A stretch of DNA of 64,000 bases. It comes from Nocardioides panacisoli (GTDB taxonomy: Bacteria > Actinomycetota > Actinomycetes > Propionibacteriales > Nocardioidaceae). The translations under genes and the position numbers were made by a program. The number at the start of each line of letters is the position of its first letter. The stretch's first letter is position 1. The stretch lies in assembly GCF_019448235.1 (NCBI RefSeq), contig NZ_CP080409.1, positions 2,418,001-2,482,000 on the forward strand. The letters run 5' to 3'. The notes beneath the pieces are model-generated. The model made no database searches. It saw only the letters and a list, made by a program, of their open reading frames with translations, and was not told the origin of the DNA. Shown here piece by piece: positions 8,683 through 17,398 of the stretch.

Positions 8683-10178
8683 CGGCCCTGATCCTCCTCG
8701 TCGAGCCGGCCGTCGGTGCGGCGCCACCAGGCACGGAACGACTCCCGTGGGGGCGCCGGCAGGTCCCGGGCGTCGGTCCAGGCGGCGGCCGGTCCCGGCA
8801 GCCGCGAGAGCGTACGCCGTCCACCCGGCCCTGCGCGGCCGCCGACGCGGCCGAGGACGCGGCCGACCAGGCCGGACACCCGCCCCAGTCGCGCCCAGCG
8901 CGCGGCGTCACCGAACATCCATCCGGCGCCCCGCATGGCAGCCGTCTCGGGCTTGGGCACCCGGTCCTCGCGGTGGGAGTCGACCACCTGCGAGCGCAGC
9001 TCGACCAGCACCTCCGGGATGTCGATGCGGACGGGGCACGCCTCGAAGCAGGCGCCGCACAGCGAGGACGCGTAGGGCAGCGCGTCGGTCTGCTCGTCGA
9101 CGCCGGTCCCCTTCAGCAGCGGGTTGAGGATGGCGCCGATGGGGCCGGGGTAGACCGAGCCGTAGGCGTGGCCGCCGGTGCGCTCGTAGACCGGGCAGAC
9201 GTTGAGGCACGCCGAGCAGCGGATGCAGCGCAGTGCCTGTCGCCCGACATCGTCGGCCAGTGCCCGGGAGCGGCCGTTGTCCAGCAGCACGACGTGGACC
9301 TCCTGGGGCCCGTCGCCGGGCGTGACGCCGCTCCAGGTGGAGGTGTAGGGGTTCATCCGCTCACCGGTGGAGGAACGCGGCAGCAGCCGCAGCAGCGGGT
9401 CCAGCTCGGCCCACGTCGGCACGACCTTCTCGATGCCGACGACACTGACCAGCACCTCGGGCAGGGTCAGGCACATCCGGCCGTTGCCCTCGGACTCGAC
9501 GACGACCAGCGTCCCGGTGTCGGCGACGGCGAAGTTGGCCCCCGAGACCGCCATCTTGGCGCGCAGGAACTTCTCCCGCAGGTGCTCCCGGGCGGCCGCC
9601 GCCAGGACGGCGGGCTCGTCGGTGAGGTCGGCCGGCGCCGGCCGTCCCGCCGTCGCCATGCGGCGGCGGAAGATGTCGCGGATCTCTGCCCGGTTGCGGT
9701 GGATGGCCGGGACCAGGATGTGGCTGGGCAGGTCCTCACCCAGCTGCACGATGAGCTCGGCGAGGTCGGTCTCCCACGCGGCGATGCCCTCGGCCTCGAG
9801 CGCCTCGTTGAGGCCGATCTCCTGGGTGACCATCGACTTGACCTTCACGACCTCCTCGACCGCGTGCGCGCGGGCGACGTCGGCCACGATCGCGTTGGCC
9901 TCGGCGGCGTCGCGCGCCCAGTGCACCGTCGCGCCCCGGGCGGTGAGCTGCTCCTCCAGGGTCACCAGCTGCTGGTCCAGGTCGCGCAGGGCGCGGTCCT
10001 TGACCGCGGCACCGGCCAGTCGCAGCGACTCCCAGTCCTCGACCTCACCGACCACCGCGGCCCGCTTGCCGCGGATGGTGGCGGTGGCGTGGGCCAGGTT
10101 GTGGCGCAGCTGGGTGTCGGCCAGCGCGGCACGGGCCGCCTCGGGGAACGCCGGCATCCCGACGAAGGTGCCGGTCAT
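8679..10178 (-). CDS. lutB: L-lactate utilization iron-sulfur protein LutB
   Basis: A 499-aa iron-sulfur protein. Residues to about 300 are a LUD-type domain (SMVTQEIGLNEALEAEG, ADTGTLVVVESEGNGRMC). The C-terminal half carries two [4Fe-4S] motifs, CIRCSACLNVCPVY and CGACFEACPV, then a short DUF3390-like tail. Length is close to Bacillus LutB (about 476). The start is the ATG at 10178 (MTGTFVGMPAF), overlapping the lutA stop by 4 nt; the open frame extends about 105 codons further upstream, but that part is lutA in another frame. It should pass electrons from lactate to the respiratory chain together with LutA and LutC. Confidence 0.93.
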   Translation of the reverse strand: MTGTFVGMPAFPEAARAALADTQLRHNLAHATATIRGKRAAVVGEVEDWESLRLAGAAVKDRALRDLDQQLVTLEEQLTARGATVHWARDAAEANAIVADVARAHAVEEVVKVKSMVTQEIGLNEALEAEGIAAWETDLAELIVQLGEDLPSHILVPAIHRNRAEIRDIFRRRMATAGRPAPADLTDEPAVLAAAAREHLREKFLRAKMAVSGANFAVADTGTLVVVESEGNGRMCLTLPEVLVSVVGIEKVVPTWAELDPLLRLLPRSSTGERMNPYTSTWSGVTPGDGPQEVHVVLLDNGRSRALADDVGRQALRCIRCSACLNVCPVYERTGGHAYGSVYPGPIGAILNPLLKGTGVDEQTDALPYASSLCGACFEACPVRIDIPEVLVELRSQVVDSHREDRVPKPETAAMRGAGWMFGDAARWARLGRVSGLVGRVLGRVGGRAGPGGRRTLSRLPGPAAAWTDARDLPAPPRESFRAWWRRTDGRLDEEDQGR

Positions 10179-10912
10179 CGCTCGTCCTCCGTCGCGGCCA
10201 GCACCTCGGCGAGGTGCATCACCCGGATCCCCGAACGCTGGCGCGACAGCAGGCCGCCGACGTGCATCAGGCAGGAGTTGTCGCCGGCGACGAGGACCTC
10301 GGCGCCGGTCTGGGCCACGTGACGGGCCTTGTCCGCGCCCATCGCGACCGAGGTGTCGGTGTTCTTCAGGGCGAAGGTCCCACCGAAGCCACAGCACTGG
10401 TCCGCTGCCGGGAGCTCGGTGAGCTGCAGCCCCCGCACCGCCGACAGCAGCCGCTGCGGGCGGTCGCCCACGCCGAGCATCCGCAGCGAGTGGCACGTCG
10501 GGTGGTAGGTCACGCGGTGCGGGAAGTAGGCGCCCACGTCGGTCACGCCCAGCACGTCGACCAGGAACTCGGAGAGCTCATACGTCCGCGGCGACACCTC
10601 GGCCACGGCCATCCCGAGGGCTGCGTCCCCGGAGCGGCGGGCGACCAGCCCGTGCTGGTGGCGCGCCGAGCCGGCGCACGAGCCCGACGGCGTCACGATC
10701 GCGTCGTACCCCTCGAAGGCCGACACGAACGACCGGACCGCCGGGACCGCCTCGTCCAGATAGCCGGTGTTGACCATCGGCTGGCCGCAACACGTCTGCG
10801 CCTCGGGGAAGTCGACCTCGACCCCGAGCCGGCGCAGCAGCCGCACCACGGCGGCCCCCGTGCCGGGGAACATCGCGTCGTTGACACAGGTGACCATCAG
10901 CGCGACCCGCAT
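10175..10912 (-). CDS. lutA: L-lactate utilization protein LutA (CCG-domain Fe-S oxidoreductase)
   Basis: A 245-aa protein with two cysteine-rich CCG modules, TCCGQPM near residue 41 and QCCGFGGTFA near residue 175, the hallmark of the LutA/GlpC/heterodisulfide-reductase family. Length matches Bacillus LutA (about 238). The ATG at 10912 has a strong AGGGAGGGAG site. It follows the small LuxR-type gene by 47 bp and overlaps lutB by 4 nt. It is the first gene of the lactate-oxidation segment of the rhamnose operon. Confidence 0.93.
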   Translation of the reverse strand: MRVALMVTCVNDAMFPGTGAAVVRLLRRLGVEVDFPEAQTCCGQPMVNTGYLDEAVPAVRSFVSAFEGYDAIVTPSGSCAGSARHQHGLVARRSGDAALGMAVAEVSPRTYELSEFLVDVLGVTDVGAYFPHRVTYHPTCHSLRMLGVGDRPQRLLSAVRGLQLTELPAADQCCGFGGTFALKNTDTSVAMGADKARHVAQTGAEVLVAGDNSCLMHVGGLLSRQRSGIRVMHLAEVLAATEDER

Positions 10913-10959
10913 CGACTCCCTCCCTTCAGACCGCCACGGTACGTCGGTGGGCGGCCGTC

Positions 10960-11217
10960 TCAGATGACGCCGCGGCGTACGGCGCGCACCACGGTCTCGA
11001 TCGTGGAGTCACCGCCGAGCGCGTCGGAAGCGACGCGCAGCCGTCGGCGCACGGTGCGTTCGGACAGCCCCAACTGTCGGGCGATCCGTGTCGTGGTGTG
11101 GCCCTCGGCGAGCAGCCGGAGCACGTCGAGCGACTCCGGCGGCACCGCGGGTCCGCTCGCCGCGGCGCCCGACCGGGATCGTCGGGCGGGTGGGTTCGTC
11201 GCCTCATCGGGTCGCAC
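10960..11217 (-). CDS. stand-alone LuxR-type helix-turn-helix protein (85 aa)
   Basis: Starting at the GTG at 11217, a short frame encodes an Arg/Pro/Ala-rich tail of about 28 residues and then a complete LuxR/GerE DNA-binding domain: LDVLRLLAEGHTTTRIARQL, then the recognition helix GLSERTVRRRLR and the final segment STIETVVRAVRRGVI. There is no receiver or ligand-binding domain, and the frame cannot extend usefully upstream because it would lie inside rhaB. The start overlaps the rhaB stop (11204-11206) by 14 nt; the only ribosome-site candidate is a close GAGG. Position suggests a local transcriptional regulator made together with the pathway. The small size and unusual start make it easy for gene finders to miss. 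The domain call is firm; its role is unknown. Confidence 0.68.
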   Translation of the reverse strand: MRPDEATNPPARRSRSGAAASGPAVPPESLDVLRLLAEGHTTTRIARQLGLSERTVRRRLRVASDALGGDSTIETVVRAVRRGVI

Positions 11218-12688
11218 GGGCCTCGGCCGCGTCCCAGTCCAGGTCGGTGCGCGGGTCGTGCCGGCGCACGTCGAACGACGCCCGCGCCAGTGCCCGCATG
11301 GCCGCGAGGTCCGGCAGGTCGGCGCCGAGGGCTCGTGCCTGGACCAGGACGTTGCCCAGCGCCGCGGCCTCGGTCGGCCCGGCGAGCACGGGCAGGCCGC
11401 AGGCGTCGGCGGTGAGCTGGCACAGCAGCTCGTTCTGCGTCCCGCCGCCGACCACGTGGACCACCTCGGGGTCACGTCCCGCCAGCGCGGCGGCGGTGCG
11501 GACCTGGCGCCGGTAGGCGATGGCGAGGCTGTCGAGGATGCAGCGGGTGATGGCGACGGGTGAGCGGGGCACCACCTCGCCGGCCTCCGCCGCCAGCGCC
11601 GCGACCCGCTCGGGCATCGGGTCCTCGACGGTGCCGGGCGCGAGCAACCGCGGGTCGTTGATGTCGACCACGGTGCGCAGCGGCTCGAAGTCGGCCGCGG
11701 CGGCGAGCAGGGAGGCCAGGTCGGCGTTGCGCAGCCGCCGCCCCTGCCAGGTCCGCACCGACTCCGAGAGCACCCACAGGCCCATCACGTTCTTGAGGAA
11801 GCGCACGGTGCCGTCGACGCCGCCCTCGTTGGTGAAGTCAGCCTCGCGGGCCTCCTCGGTCAGGACCGGCTGGTCGAGCTCCAGGCCGACCAGGGACCAG
11901 GTGCCCGAGGAGATGTAGGCGAAGTCGCGCGCCTCGGCGGGGACCCCCACCACGGCGGAGGCGGTGTCGTGGGAGCCCACCGCGACCACCGGCAGGTCGC
12001 TGACGCCGAACTCCCGGGCGAGGTCGGGCGCCAGCGGCCCGATGACGGTGCCCGGGTCGCGCAGCGGCGGCAGGATCCCGGCCGGCAGGTCGAGCTTGCC
12101 CAGCAGGTCGGTGGCCCATTCGCGGGTGCGGACGTCGTAGAGCTGCGTGGTGGAGGCGTTGGTGCGCTCGGCACCGATGCGGCCGGTGAGCCAGTACGCC
12201 AGCAGGTCGGGCAGCAGCAACAGCGTCGCGGCGGACTCCAGTGCGGCACTCCCCCGAGCCGCGACGAGCTGGTAGAGCGTGTTGAACGGCAGCTGCTGGA
12301 GCCCGGTGACGGCGTAGAGGTCGCTGGCCGGGACCTGCTCGAGCACGCGCACGGCCACGCCGTCGGTCCGGGAGTCGCGGTGGCTGAAGGGGTTGCCGAC
12401 CAGCTGCCCGTCGCGGTCCAGCAGTCCGTAGTCGACGGCCCACGAGTCGATCCCGATGCCGTCCAGTGGCCCGGTCGCGGCGACGCGGGCGATGCCGGCG
12501 AGGACCTCCCGGTGGATGCCCAGGACGTCCCACTGCAGCGAGCCCGCCACGCGTACGCCGCCGGTCGGGAACCGGTGGAGCTCCTCGAGCTCGATCCCGC
12601 GGCCACTGACCCGACCGGCCATCACGCGACCGCTCGTGGCGCCGAGGTCGACGGCCGCGACGCGCAGCGAGGTGGGCGTCGCGCTCAT
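11204..12688 (-). CDS. rhaB: rhamnulokinase
   Basis: A 494-aa FGGY-family sugar kinase that phosphorylates L-rhamnulose to L-rhamnulose 1-phosphate with ATP. The N-terminal phosphate-binding loop reads AVDLGATSGRVMAG (residues 11-24). IGIDSWAVDYGLLD near 85 is the RhaB-type sugar-binding segment, and the C-terminal ATPase lobe carries HVVGGGTQNELLCQLTAD near 410. Length fits the family (about 480-490). The ATG at 12688 overlaps the rhaEW stop by 4 nt (ATGA). The end overlaps the small LuxR-type gene. Between aldolase and isomerase genes the substrate assignment is strong. Confidence 0.94.
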   Translation of the reverse strand: MSATPTSLRVAAVDLGATSGRVMAGRVSGRGIELEELHRFPTGGVRVAGSLQWDVLGIHREVLAGIARVAATGPLDGIGIDSWAVDYGLLDRDGQLVGNPFSHRDSRTDGVAVRVLEQVPASDLYAVTGLQQLPFNTLYQLVAARGSAALESAATLLLLPDLLAYWLTGRIGAERTNASTTQLYDVRTREWATDLLGKLDLPAGILPPLRDPGTVIGPLAPDLAREFGVSDLPVVAVGSHDTASAVVGVPAEARDFAYISSGTWSLVGLELDQPVLTEEAREADFTNEGGVDGTVRFLKNVMGLWVLSESVRTWQGRRLRNADLASLLAAAADFEPLRTVVDINDPRLLAPGTVEDPMPERVAALAAEAGEVVPRSPVAITRCILDSLAIAYRRQVRTAAALAGRDPEVVHVVGGGTQNELLCQLTADACGLPVLAGPTEAAALGNVLVQARALGADLPDLAAMRALARASFDVRRHDPRTDLDWDAAEARATR

Positions 12689-14721
12689 CGCAGGAACGCG
12701 GCGGGGACGCCGGCGTCCACAGGCACGTGGAGGCCGGTGGTGTGGGTCAGGTCGGGGCTGCACAGCACGAAGACGGCGTTCGCGATGGTCTCGGGCAGCA
12801 CCTCCCGCTTGAGCAGGGTCCGCTGGGCGTAGAACTTGCCCAGGTCCTCCTCCTTGACGCCGTAGACCTCGGCGCGCTTCGCGCCCCAGCCGCCGGCGAA
12901 GATGCCCGACCCCTGGACGACGCCGTCGGGGTTGATGCCGTTGACCTTCACCCCGTGCTCGCCGAGCTCCGCGGCCAGCAGCCGGACCTGGTGGGCCTGG
13001 TCGGCCTTGGCCGCGCCGTAGGCGACGTTGTTGGGTCCGGCGAAGAGGGAGTTCTTCGAGGAGATGTAGACGATGTCCCCGCCGAGCTGTTGGTCGATGA
13101 GCACGTGCGCGGCCGCGCGGGAGACCAGGAAGGACCCCTTGGCCATCACGTCGTGCTGCAGGTCCCAGTCGCGTTCGGTGGTCTCCAGCAGCGACTTCGA
13201 CAACGAGAGTCCGGCGTTGTTGACGACCAGGTCCAGTCCACCGAAGGCCAGCACGGCCGCGTCGACGGCGGCCTGCACCTGCTTCTCGTCCGACACGTCG
13301 GCCTGCACGCCGACGGCGACGTCGGGGCCGCCGATCTCGGCGGCGACCGCCTCGGCCTTGGCCAGGTCGAGGTCGGCGACCACGACGCAGGCGCCCTCGG
13401 CGGCCAGTCGCTCGGCGGTCGCCCTGCCGATGCCGGACGCACCACCGGTCACCAGCGCGATGCGGGTGGCCAGCGGCTTCGGCTTCGGCATCCGCTGCAG
13501 CTTGGCCTCCTCCAGCGCCCAGTACTCGATGCGGAACTTCTCCGCCTCGTCGATCGGCTGGTACGTCGAGAGCCCCTCGGCGCCGCGCATCACGTTGATG
13601 GCGTTGAGGTAGAACTCCCCCGCCACGCGCGCGGTCTGCTTGTCCTTGCCGTAGGAGAACATCCCGACGCCGGGCACCAGGATGATCAGCGGGTCGGCCC
13701 CGCGCATGGCCGGGCTGTCGGCGGTCGCGTGCCGGTCGTAGTACGCCGCGTAGTCCGCACGGTAGGCCTCGTGCAGGTCGGCGACCCGCTGGTGCACCTT
13801 CTCCAGCGGCGCATCGGCCGGCAGGTCGAGCACCATCGGCTTGACCTTGGTGCGCAGGAAGTGGTCCGGGCAGGAGGTGCCGAGCTCGGCGAGCTTGCGG
13901 TGGTTGCGGGCACCGAGGAAGTCCAGGACGGCCCTGTCGTCGGTGAAGTGCCCGACCATCGGCTTGTCGTGGGAGGCGACGCCACGCAGCAGCGGCGCGA
14001 TCTCGGCGGCGCGCTGGCGACGCTTGGCGCGGGTCAGCGGCGCGTACTTCTTGACCGGCGGGCCGAACGGCTCCTTCTTGGAGTGCTTCTTGATGTGGGC
14101 CTCGGCGGTGCGGATGATCCACAGCGAGTTCTTGCGGCACGCCTCGGAGGTGTCGCCCCAGGCGGTGATGCCGTGGCCGCCGAGGATGCAGCCGATGGAC
14201 TGCGGGTTCTGCTCCTTGATGGCGGCGATGTCGAGTCCGAGCTGGAACCCGGGCCGGCGCCACGGGACCCAGACGACCTTGTCGCCGAAGACCTTCTCGG
14301 TCAGCGCCTCGCCGTCGGCGGCGGTGGCGATCGCGATGCCGGAGTCGGGGTGGAGGTGGTCGACGTGGGGGGCGTCGACCAGGCCGTGCATGGCGGTGTC
14401 GATCGACGGCGCCGCGCCGCCCTTGCCGTGCAGGCAGTAGTCGAACGCCGCCACCATCTCGTCCTCGCGGTCCACGCCCAGGTAGACGTCGACCAGCGCA
14501 CGCATCCGGTCCAGCCGCAGCACGGCCAGTCCCTGCTCGGTCAGCGTGCCCAGGTCGCCTCCGGAGCCCTTGACCCACATCAGGTCGACCGGCTCACCGG
14601 TGACCGGGTCGGTCTCGGCACCCTTGGCCGAGGCGTTGCCGCCGGCGTAGTTGGTGTTCTTGGGGTCGGCGCCCAGCTTGTTGGAGCGGGCGATCAGGTC
14701 GGCCACGGCCGGGTTGGTCAT
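12685..14721 (-). CDS. rhaEW: bifunctional rhamnulose-1-phosphate aldolase / lactaldehyde dehydrogenase (RhaEW)
   Basis: A 678-aa fusion. The N-terminal half is a class II aldolase of the RhaE type; HVDHLHP at residues 119-125 holds the metal-binding histidines. It cleaves rhamnulose 1-phosphate to DHAP and L-lactaldehyde. The C-terminal part, from about residue 410, is a short-chain dehydrogenase with the nucleotide loop VTGGASGIGRA and the catalytic YGAAK near 568; in characterised RhaEW proteins this part oxidises lactaldehyde to L-lactate. The start is the ATG at 14721 with GAAGGAAA upstream. The fusion would hand over the reactive aldehyde locally, and lutABC downstream completes the route to pyruvate. 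Confidence 0.93.
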   Translation of the reverse strand: MTNPAVADLIARSNKLGADPKNTNYAGGNASAKGAETDPVTGEPVDLMWVKGSGGDLGTLTEQGLAVLRLDRMRALVDVYLGVDREDEMVAAFDYCLHGKGGAAPSIDTAMHGLVDAPHVDHLHPDSGIAIATAADGEALTEKVFGDKVVWVPWRRPGFQLGLDIAAIKEQNPQSIGCILGGHGITAWGDTSEACRKNSLWIIRTAEAHIKKHSKKEPFGPPVKKYAPLTRAKRRQRAAEIAPLLRGVASHDKPMVGHFTDDRAVLDFLGARNHRKLAELGTSCPDHFLRTKVKPMVLDLPADAPLEKVHQRVADLHEAYRADYAAYYDRHATADSPAMRGADPLIILVPGVGMFSYGKDKQTARVAGEFYLNAINVMRGAEGLSTYQPIDEAEKFRIEYWALEEAKLQRMPKPKPLATRIALVTGGASGIGRATAERLAAEGACVVVADLDLAKAEAVAAEIGGPDVAVGVQADVSDEKQVQAAVDAAVLAFGGLDLVVNNAGLSLSKSLLETTERDWDLQHDVMAKGSFLVSRAAAHVLIDQQLGGDIVYISSKNSLFAGPNNVAYGAAKADQAHQVRLLAAELGEHGVKVNGINPDGVVQGSGIFAGGWGAKRAEVYGVKEEDLGKFYAQRTLLKREVLPETIANAVFVLCSPDLTHTTGLHVPVDAGVPAAFLR

Positions 14722-14759
14722 GAGTTGCTTTCCTTCGCAGGGGTCGGTGTCGCGTCGGG

Positions 14760-15938
14760 TCAGGTCCACGACATCTGGGAGCCGCCGACGCGCGCGGCCT
14801 CGATCTCGGCCTGGTGGCCGGACTCGTCGTAGGCGCGCATCGGGTCGCCGGGCAGTCCCCGCTCCTCGCGCCAGGCGGCGAGGTCGGCGCGGACGTCGGT
14901 GTAGAAGGCGTCCATGAAGACCTGGTGGGCGCCGAGCACGTCGCCGGCGACCTGGGCGGCGCCGAGCTCGTCGAGGTCGACCAGCAGGGCGCGGGCGAGC
15001 ATCTCCTGCACGTTGAGCACCGAGCGGATCTGGCCGGGGATCTTCTGCTCGATGTTGTGGCACTGGTCGAGCATGAAGGCGACCTCGCTCGTGCCGTCGG
15101 GGTTCGCGGGGCCGTAGCCGCCGCCGCGCACGACCTCGAAGAGGATGCGGAACAGCTGGAACGGGTCCGCGGCGCCGACGATCAGGTCGTCGTCGGCGTA
15201 GAAGCGGCTGTTGAAGTCGAACGAGCCGAGCTTCCCCAACCGCAGCAGCTGGGCGACGATGAACTCGATGTTGGTGCCCGGAGCGTGGTGCCCGGTGTCC
15301 AGGCACACCACCGCCCGCTCGCCGAGCGCGGCCACCTGGGCGTACGACGTACCCCAGTCGGGGACGTCGGTGTGGTAGAACGCCGGCTCGAAGAACTTGT
15401 ACTCCAGCACCAGTCGCTGGCTCTCGTCGAGGCGCTCGTAGATCGTGGCGAGGCTGTCGGCCAGCCGGTCCTGGCGGCCACGGATGTCGGCCTGGCCGGG
15501 GTAGTTGGAACCGTCGGCGAGCCAGATCTTGAGGTCCTGGGACCCGGTCCGATGCATCACGTCGATGCACTCGAAGTGGTGGTCGATGGCCTTCTGCCGG
15601 ATCTTCGGGTCGCTGTGGGTCAGGCCGCCGAACTTGTAGTCCTCGTCCTGGAAGGTGTTGGAGTTGATGGTGCCGAGCGCGACGCCCAGGTCCTCGGCGT
15701 GGCGGCGCAGTGCACCGAAGTCGTCGACCATGTCCCACGGGATGTGCAGCGCGACCTTGGGCGCGAGCCCGGTGAAACGGTGGACCGTCGCGGCGTCGGC
15801 GACCTTCTCCTCCACGGTGCGCGGCGTGCCCGGCGAGCCGAACACCTTGAACCGGGTGCCCGAGTTGCCGTACGCCCACGAGGGGACCTCGATCGCCTGG
15901 CCCTCGAGCAACGGAGCGATCTGCGCGAATGTGTGCAT
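14760..15938 (-). CDS. rhaI: L-rhamnose isomerase
   Basis: A 392-aa TIM-barrel isomerase interconverting L-rhamnose and L-rhamnulose. It belongs to the RhaI type found with RhaEW rather than the E. coli RhaA type. Visible family segments include KVALHIPWD near residue 60, DFNSRFYADDDLIVGAADPFQ near 245 and FMLDQCHNIEQKIPGQIRSV near 285, rich in metal-binding Asp, Glu and His. No export signal. It starts six bases after the rhaM stop and is followed 38 bp later by rhaEW, so it is co-transcribed. Confidence 0.92.
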   Translation of the reverse strand: MHTFAQIAPLLEGQAIEVPSWAYGNSGTRFKVFGSPGTPRTVEEKVADAATVHRFTGLAPKVALHIPWDMVDDFGALRRHAEDLGVALGTINSNTFQDEDYKFGGLTHSDPKIRQKAIDHHFECIDVMHRTGSQDLKIWLADGSNYPGQADIRGRQDRLADSLATIYERLDESQRLVLEYKFFEPAFYHTDVPDWGTSYAQVAALGERAVVCLDTGHHAPGTNIEFIVAQLLRLGKLGSFDFNSRFYADDDLIVGAADPFQLFRILFEVVRGGGYGPANPDGTSEVAFMLDQCHNIEQKIPGQIRSVLNVQEMLARALLVDLDELGAAQVAGDVLGAHQVFMDAFYTDVRADLAAWREERGLPGDPMRAYDESGHQAEIEAARVGGSQMSWT

Positions 15939-15944
15939 GGTGGG

Positions 15945-16301
15945 TCAGCTGCCTTCGTCAGTGGGTGCGATGCGGTCGAGTTGGTCCTCGAGGTGGAAGA
16001 CCTCCTCGAGGAGGTGGAAGCCCCGGTCCGGAGCGGCCCCGTCGAGGTCGACGAAGAACTCCGCCATCTCCGCCTGCCACCGCTGGTTGACCTCGGTGCG
16101 GTCCATGGCGGCCTGCGCGGCGGCGAGGTCGTCGGCCTCGACGTAGCCGATCAGGAGTCCGTCGTCCCGCAGGAACAGGGAGTAGTTGCGCCACCCGGAC
16201 TCGGCGAGTGCCCGGAGCATCTCCGGCCACACCTCCCGGTGCCGGGCGACGTACTCCGGGATCCGGTCGGGCCGGACCCGGAGCTCGAAGCAGTAGCGCA
16301 T
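15945..16301 (-). CDS. rhaM: L-rhamnose mutarotase
   Basis: A 118-aa ferredoxin-like protein that speeds interconversion of rhamnose anomers before isomerisation. MRYCFELRVRPDRIPEYVARH opens the protein; His21 in RHREVWPEM corresponds to the catalytic histidine of RhaM. YSLFLRDDGLLIGYVEADD and the late Trp-rich helix (NQRWQAEMAEFF) are also conserved. The open frame extends 49 codons upstream, but the ATG at 16301, preceded by AGGAACAGGG, gives the family length (about 104-115). It lies between the substrate-binding protein and rhaI. Confidence 0.92.
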   Translation of the reverse strand: MRYCFELRVRPDRIPEYVARHREVWPEMLRALAESGWRNYSLFLRDDGLLIGYVEADDLAAAQAAMDRTEVNQRWQAEMAEFFVDLDGAAPDRGFHLLEEVFHLEDQLDRIAPTDEGS

Positions 16302-16350
16302 GTCCCTGTTCCTGCGGTCGATCGGACGGTTGCTCGACGACTGACGGCGA

Positions 16351-17373
16351 TCAGAAGTCGAAGTCGTCGATGTTGCTCTCGTCGAAGACGAACGGGTCGC
16401 CCAACAGCACGACGCCGTCCTCGCCGACGGTGTACTCACCGAGGTCACCGGCGGTGAAGGTGTCGCCCTCCTCGCCGGAGATGTCCCCCGCGGCCAGCGC
16501 GTTGGCGGTGTAGGCCGCCAGGTAGCCCAGGTCCTGCGGGTTCCACAGCGCGAACGCCGTCACGGTGCCGTCCTCGATGTAGGGCCGCATCTGGTTCGGC
16601 GTGCCCAGCCCGGTCAGTGCGACCTTGCCCTGGTACTGCGAGGAGGACAGGTAGCGCGCGGCCGCCGCGATGCCCACCGTGGTCGGCGAGACGATGCCGG
16701 CCAGGTCGGAGTGGCGCTGCAGCAGCGCTTCGGTCTCGTCGAAGGACTTCTGGTCGTCGTCGTCGCCGTAGACGGTGTCGACGAGCTCGATGTCGGGGTA
16801 GTTGTCCGCGAGGTCCTGCTCCATCAGCTCGATCCAGGCGTTCTGGTTCGTGGCGTTGGCCGCCGCGCTGAGGATGGCGATCTTGCCCTTGCCGCCGATC
16901 TGGTCCGCGATCAGCTCGACCTGCTTGGTGGCGATGCCCTGCGCGTCGGCCTGGCTGACGAACACGTCGCGGCACTCGGCGTCGGTGTCGGAGTCGAAGG
17001 TGACCACGCCGACGCCGGCGTCGCTGGCCTCGGTCAGGGCGTCACAGATCGCGGTCGGGTCATTGGCCGAGACCACGAGGCTGTCCACGCCCTGCTGGGC
17101 GGCGGTGTTGATGAACGACACCTGCGAGTCGGGGGTGGCGGTCTCGGGACCGACCTCCTCGACCGCGCCACCGAACTCCTCGGCGGCGTTCTGCGCACCG
17201 GTGCGGGACGCGTCGAAGTATGGGTTGCCGAGGTTCTTGGGCAGCAGCGTGATGCTGGCCTCGCCGTCGCTGCCGCCTCCGCCCTCGGAGTCGCTGCCAC
17301 ACGCGCTGAGCCCGAGGCCCGCGACGAGCGTGAGTGCCGCCACGGCGGCCATGCGCCGATTCTGGAACTTCAT
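16351..17373 (-). CDS. rhaS: rhamnose ABC transporter substrate-binding lipoprotein
   Basis: A 340-aa periplasmic-binding-protein-like lipoprotein of the CUT2 type. A basic start and hydrophobic core end in the lipobox GLSAC, Cys25 being the lipid attachment site, followed by a Gly/Ser/Asp-rich linker. ITLLPKNLGNPYFDASRTGA is typical of RhaS proteins; SANDPTAICDAL and the hinge segments also fit. AAAGG lies before the ATG. It is placed after the two permease genes (25-bp gap) and before rhaM, so rhamnose is the expected ligand. Confidence 0.92.
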   Translation of the reverse strand: MKFQNRRMAAVAALTLVAGLGLSACGSDSEGGGGSDGEASITLLPKNLGNPYFDASRTGAQNAAEEFGGAVEEVGPETATPDSQVSFINTAAQQGVDSLVVSANDPTAICDALTEASDAGVGVVTFDSDTDAECRDVFVSQADAQGIATKQVELIADQIGGKGKIAILSAAANATNQNAWIELMEQDLADNYPDIELVDTVYGDDDDQKSFDETEALLQRHSDLAGIVSPTTVGIAAAARYLSSSQYQGKVALTGLGTPNQMRPYIEDGTVTAFALWNPQDLGYLAAYTANALAAGDISGEEGDTFTAGDLGEYTVGEDGVVLLGDPFVFDESNIDDFDF

Positions 17374-17398
17374 CGTTTCAACCTTTCGATCCCTGGAT

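Noticed and set aside
14721..15879. N-terminal extension of the rhaEW open frame by nearly 390 codons
   Set aside because: The extra part is rhaI in another frame; a good ribosome site and the RhaE N-terminus place the start at 14721.
17374..17395. Third RhaR operator before rhaS
   Set aside because: GAAAGGTTGAAAC resembles the half-site but is not palindromic, and the AAAGG is better read as the ribosome site.
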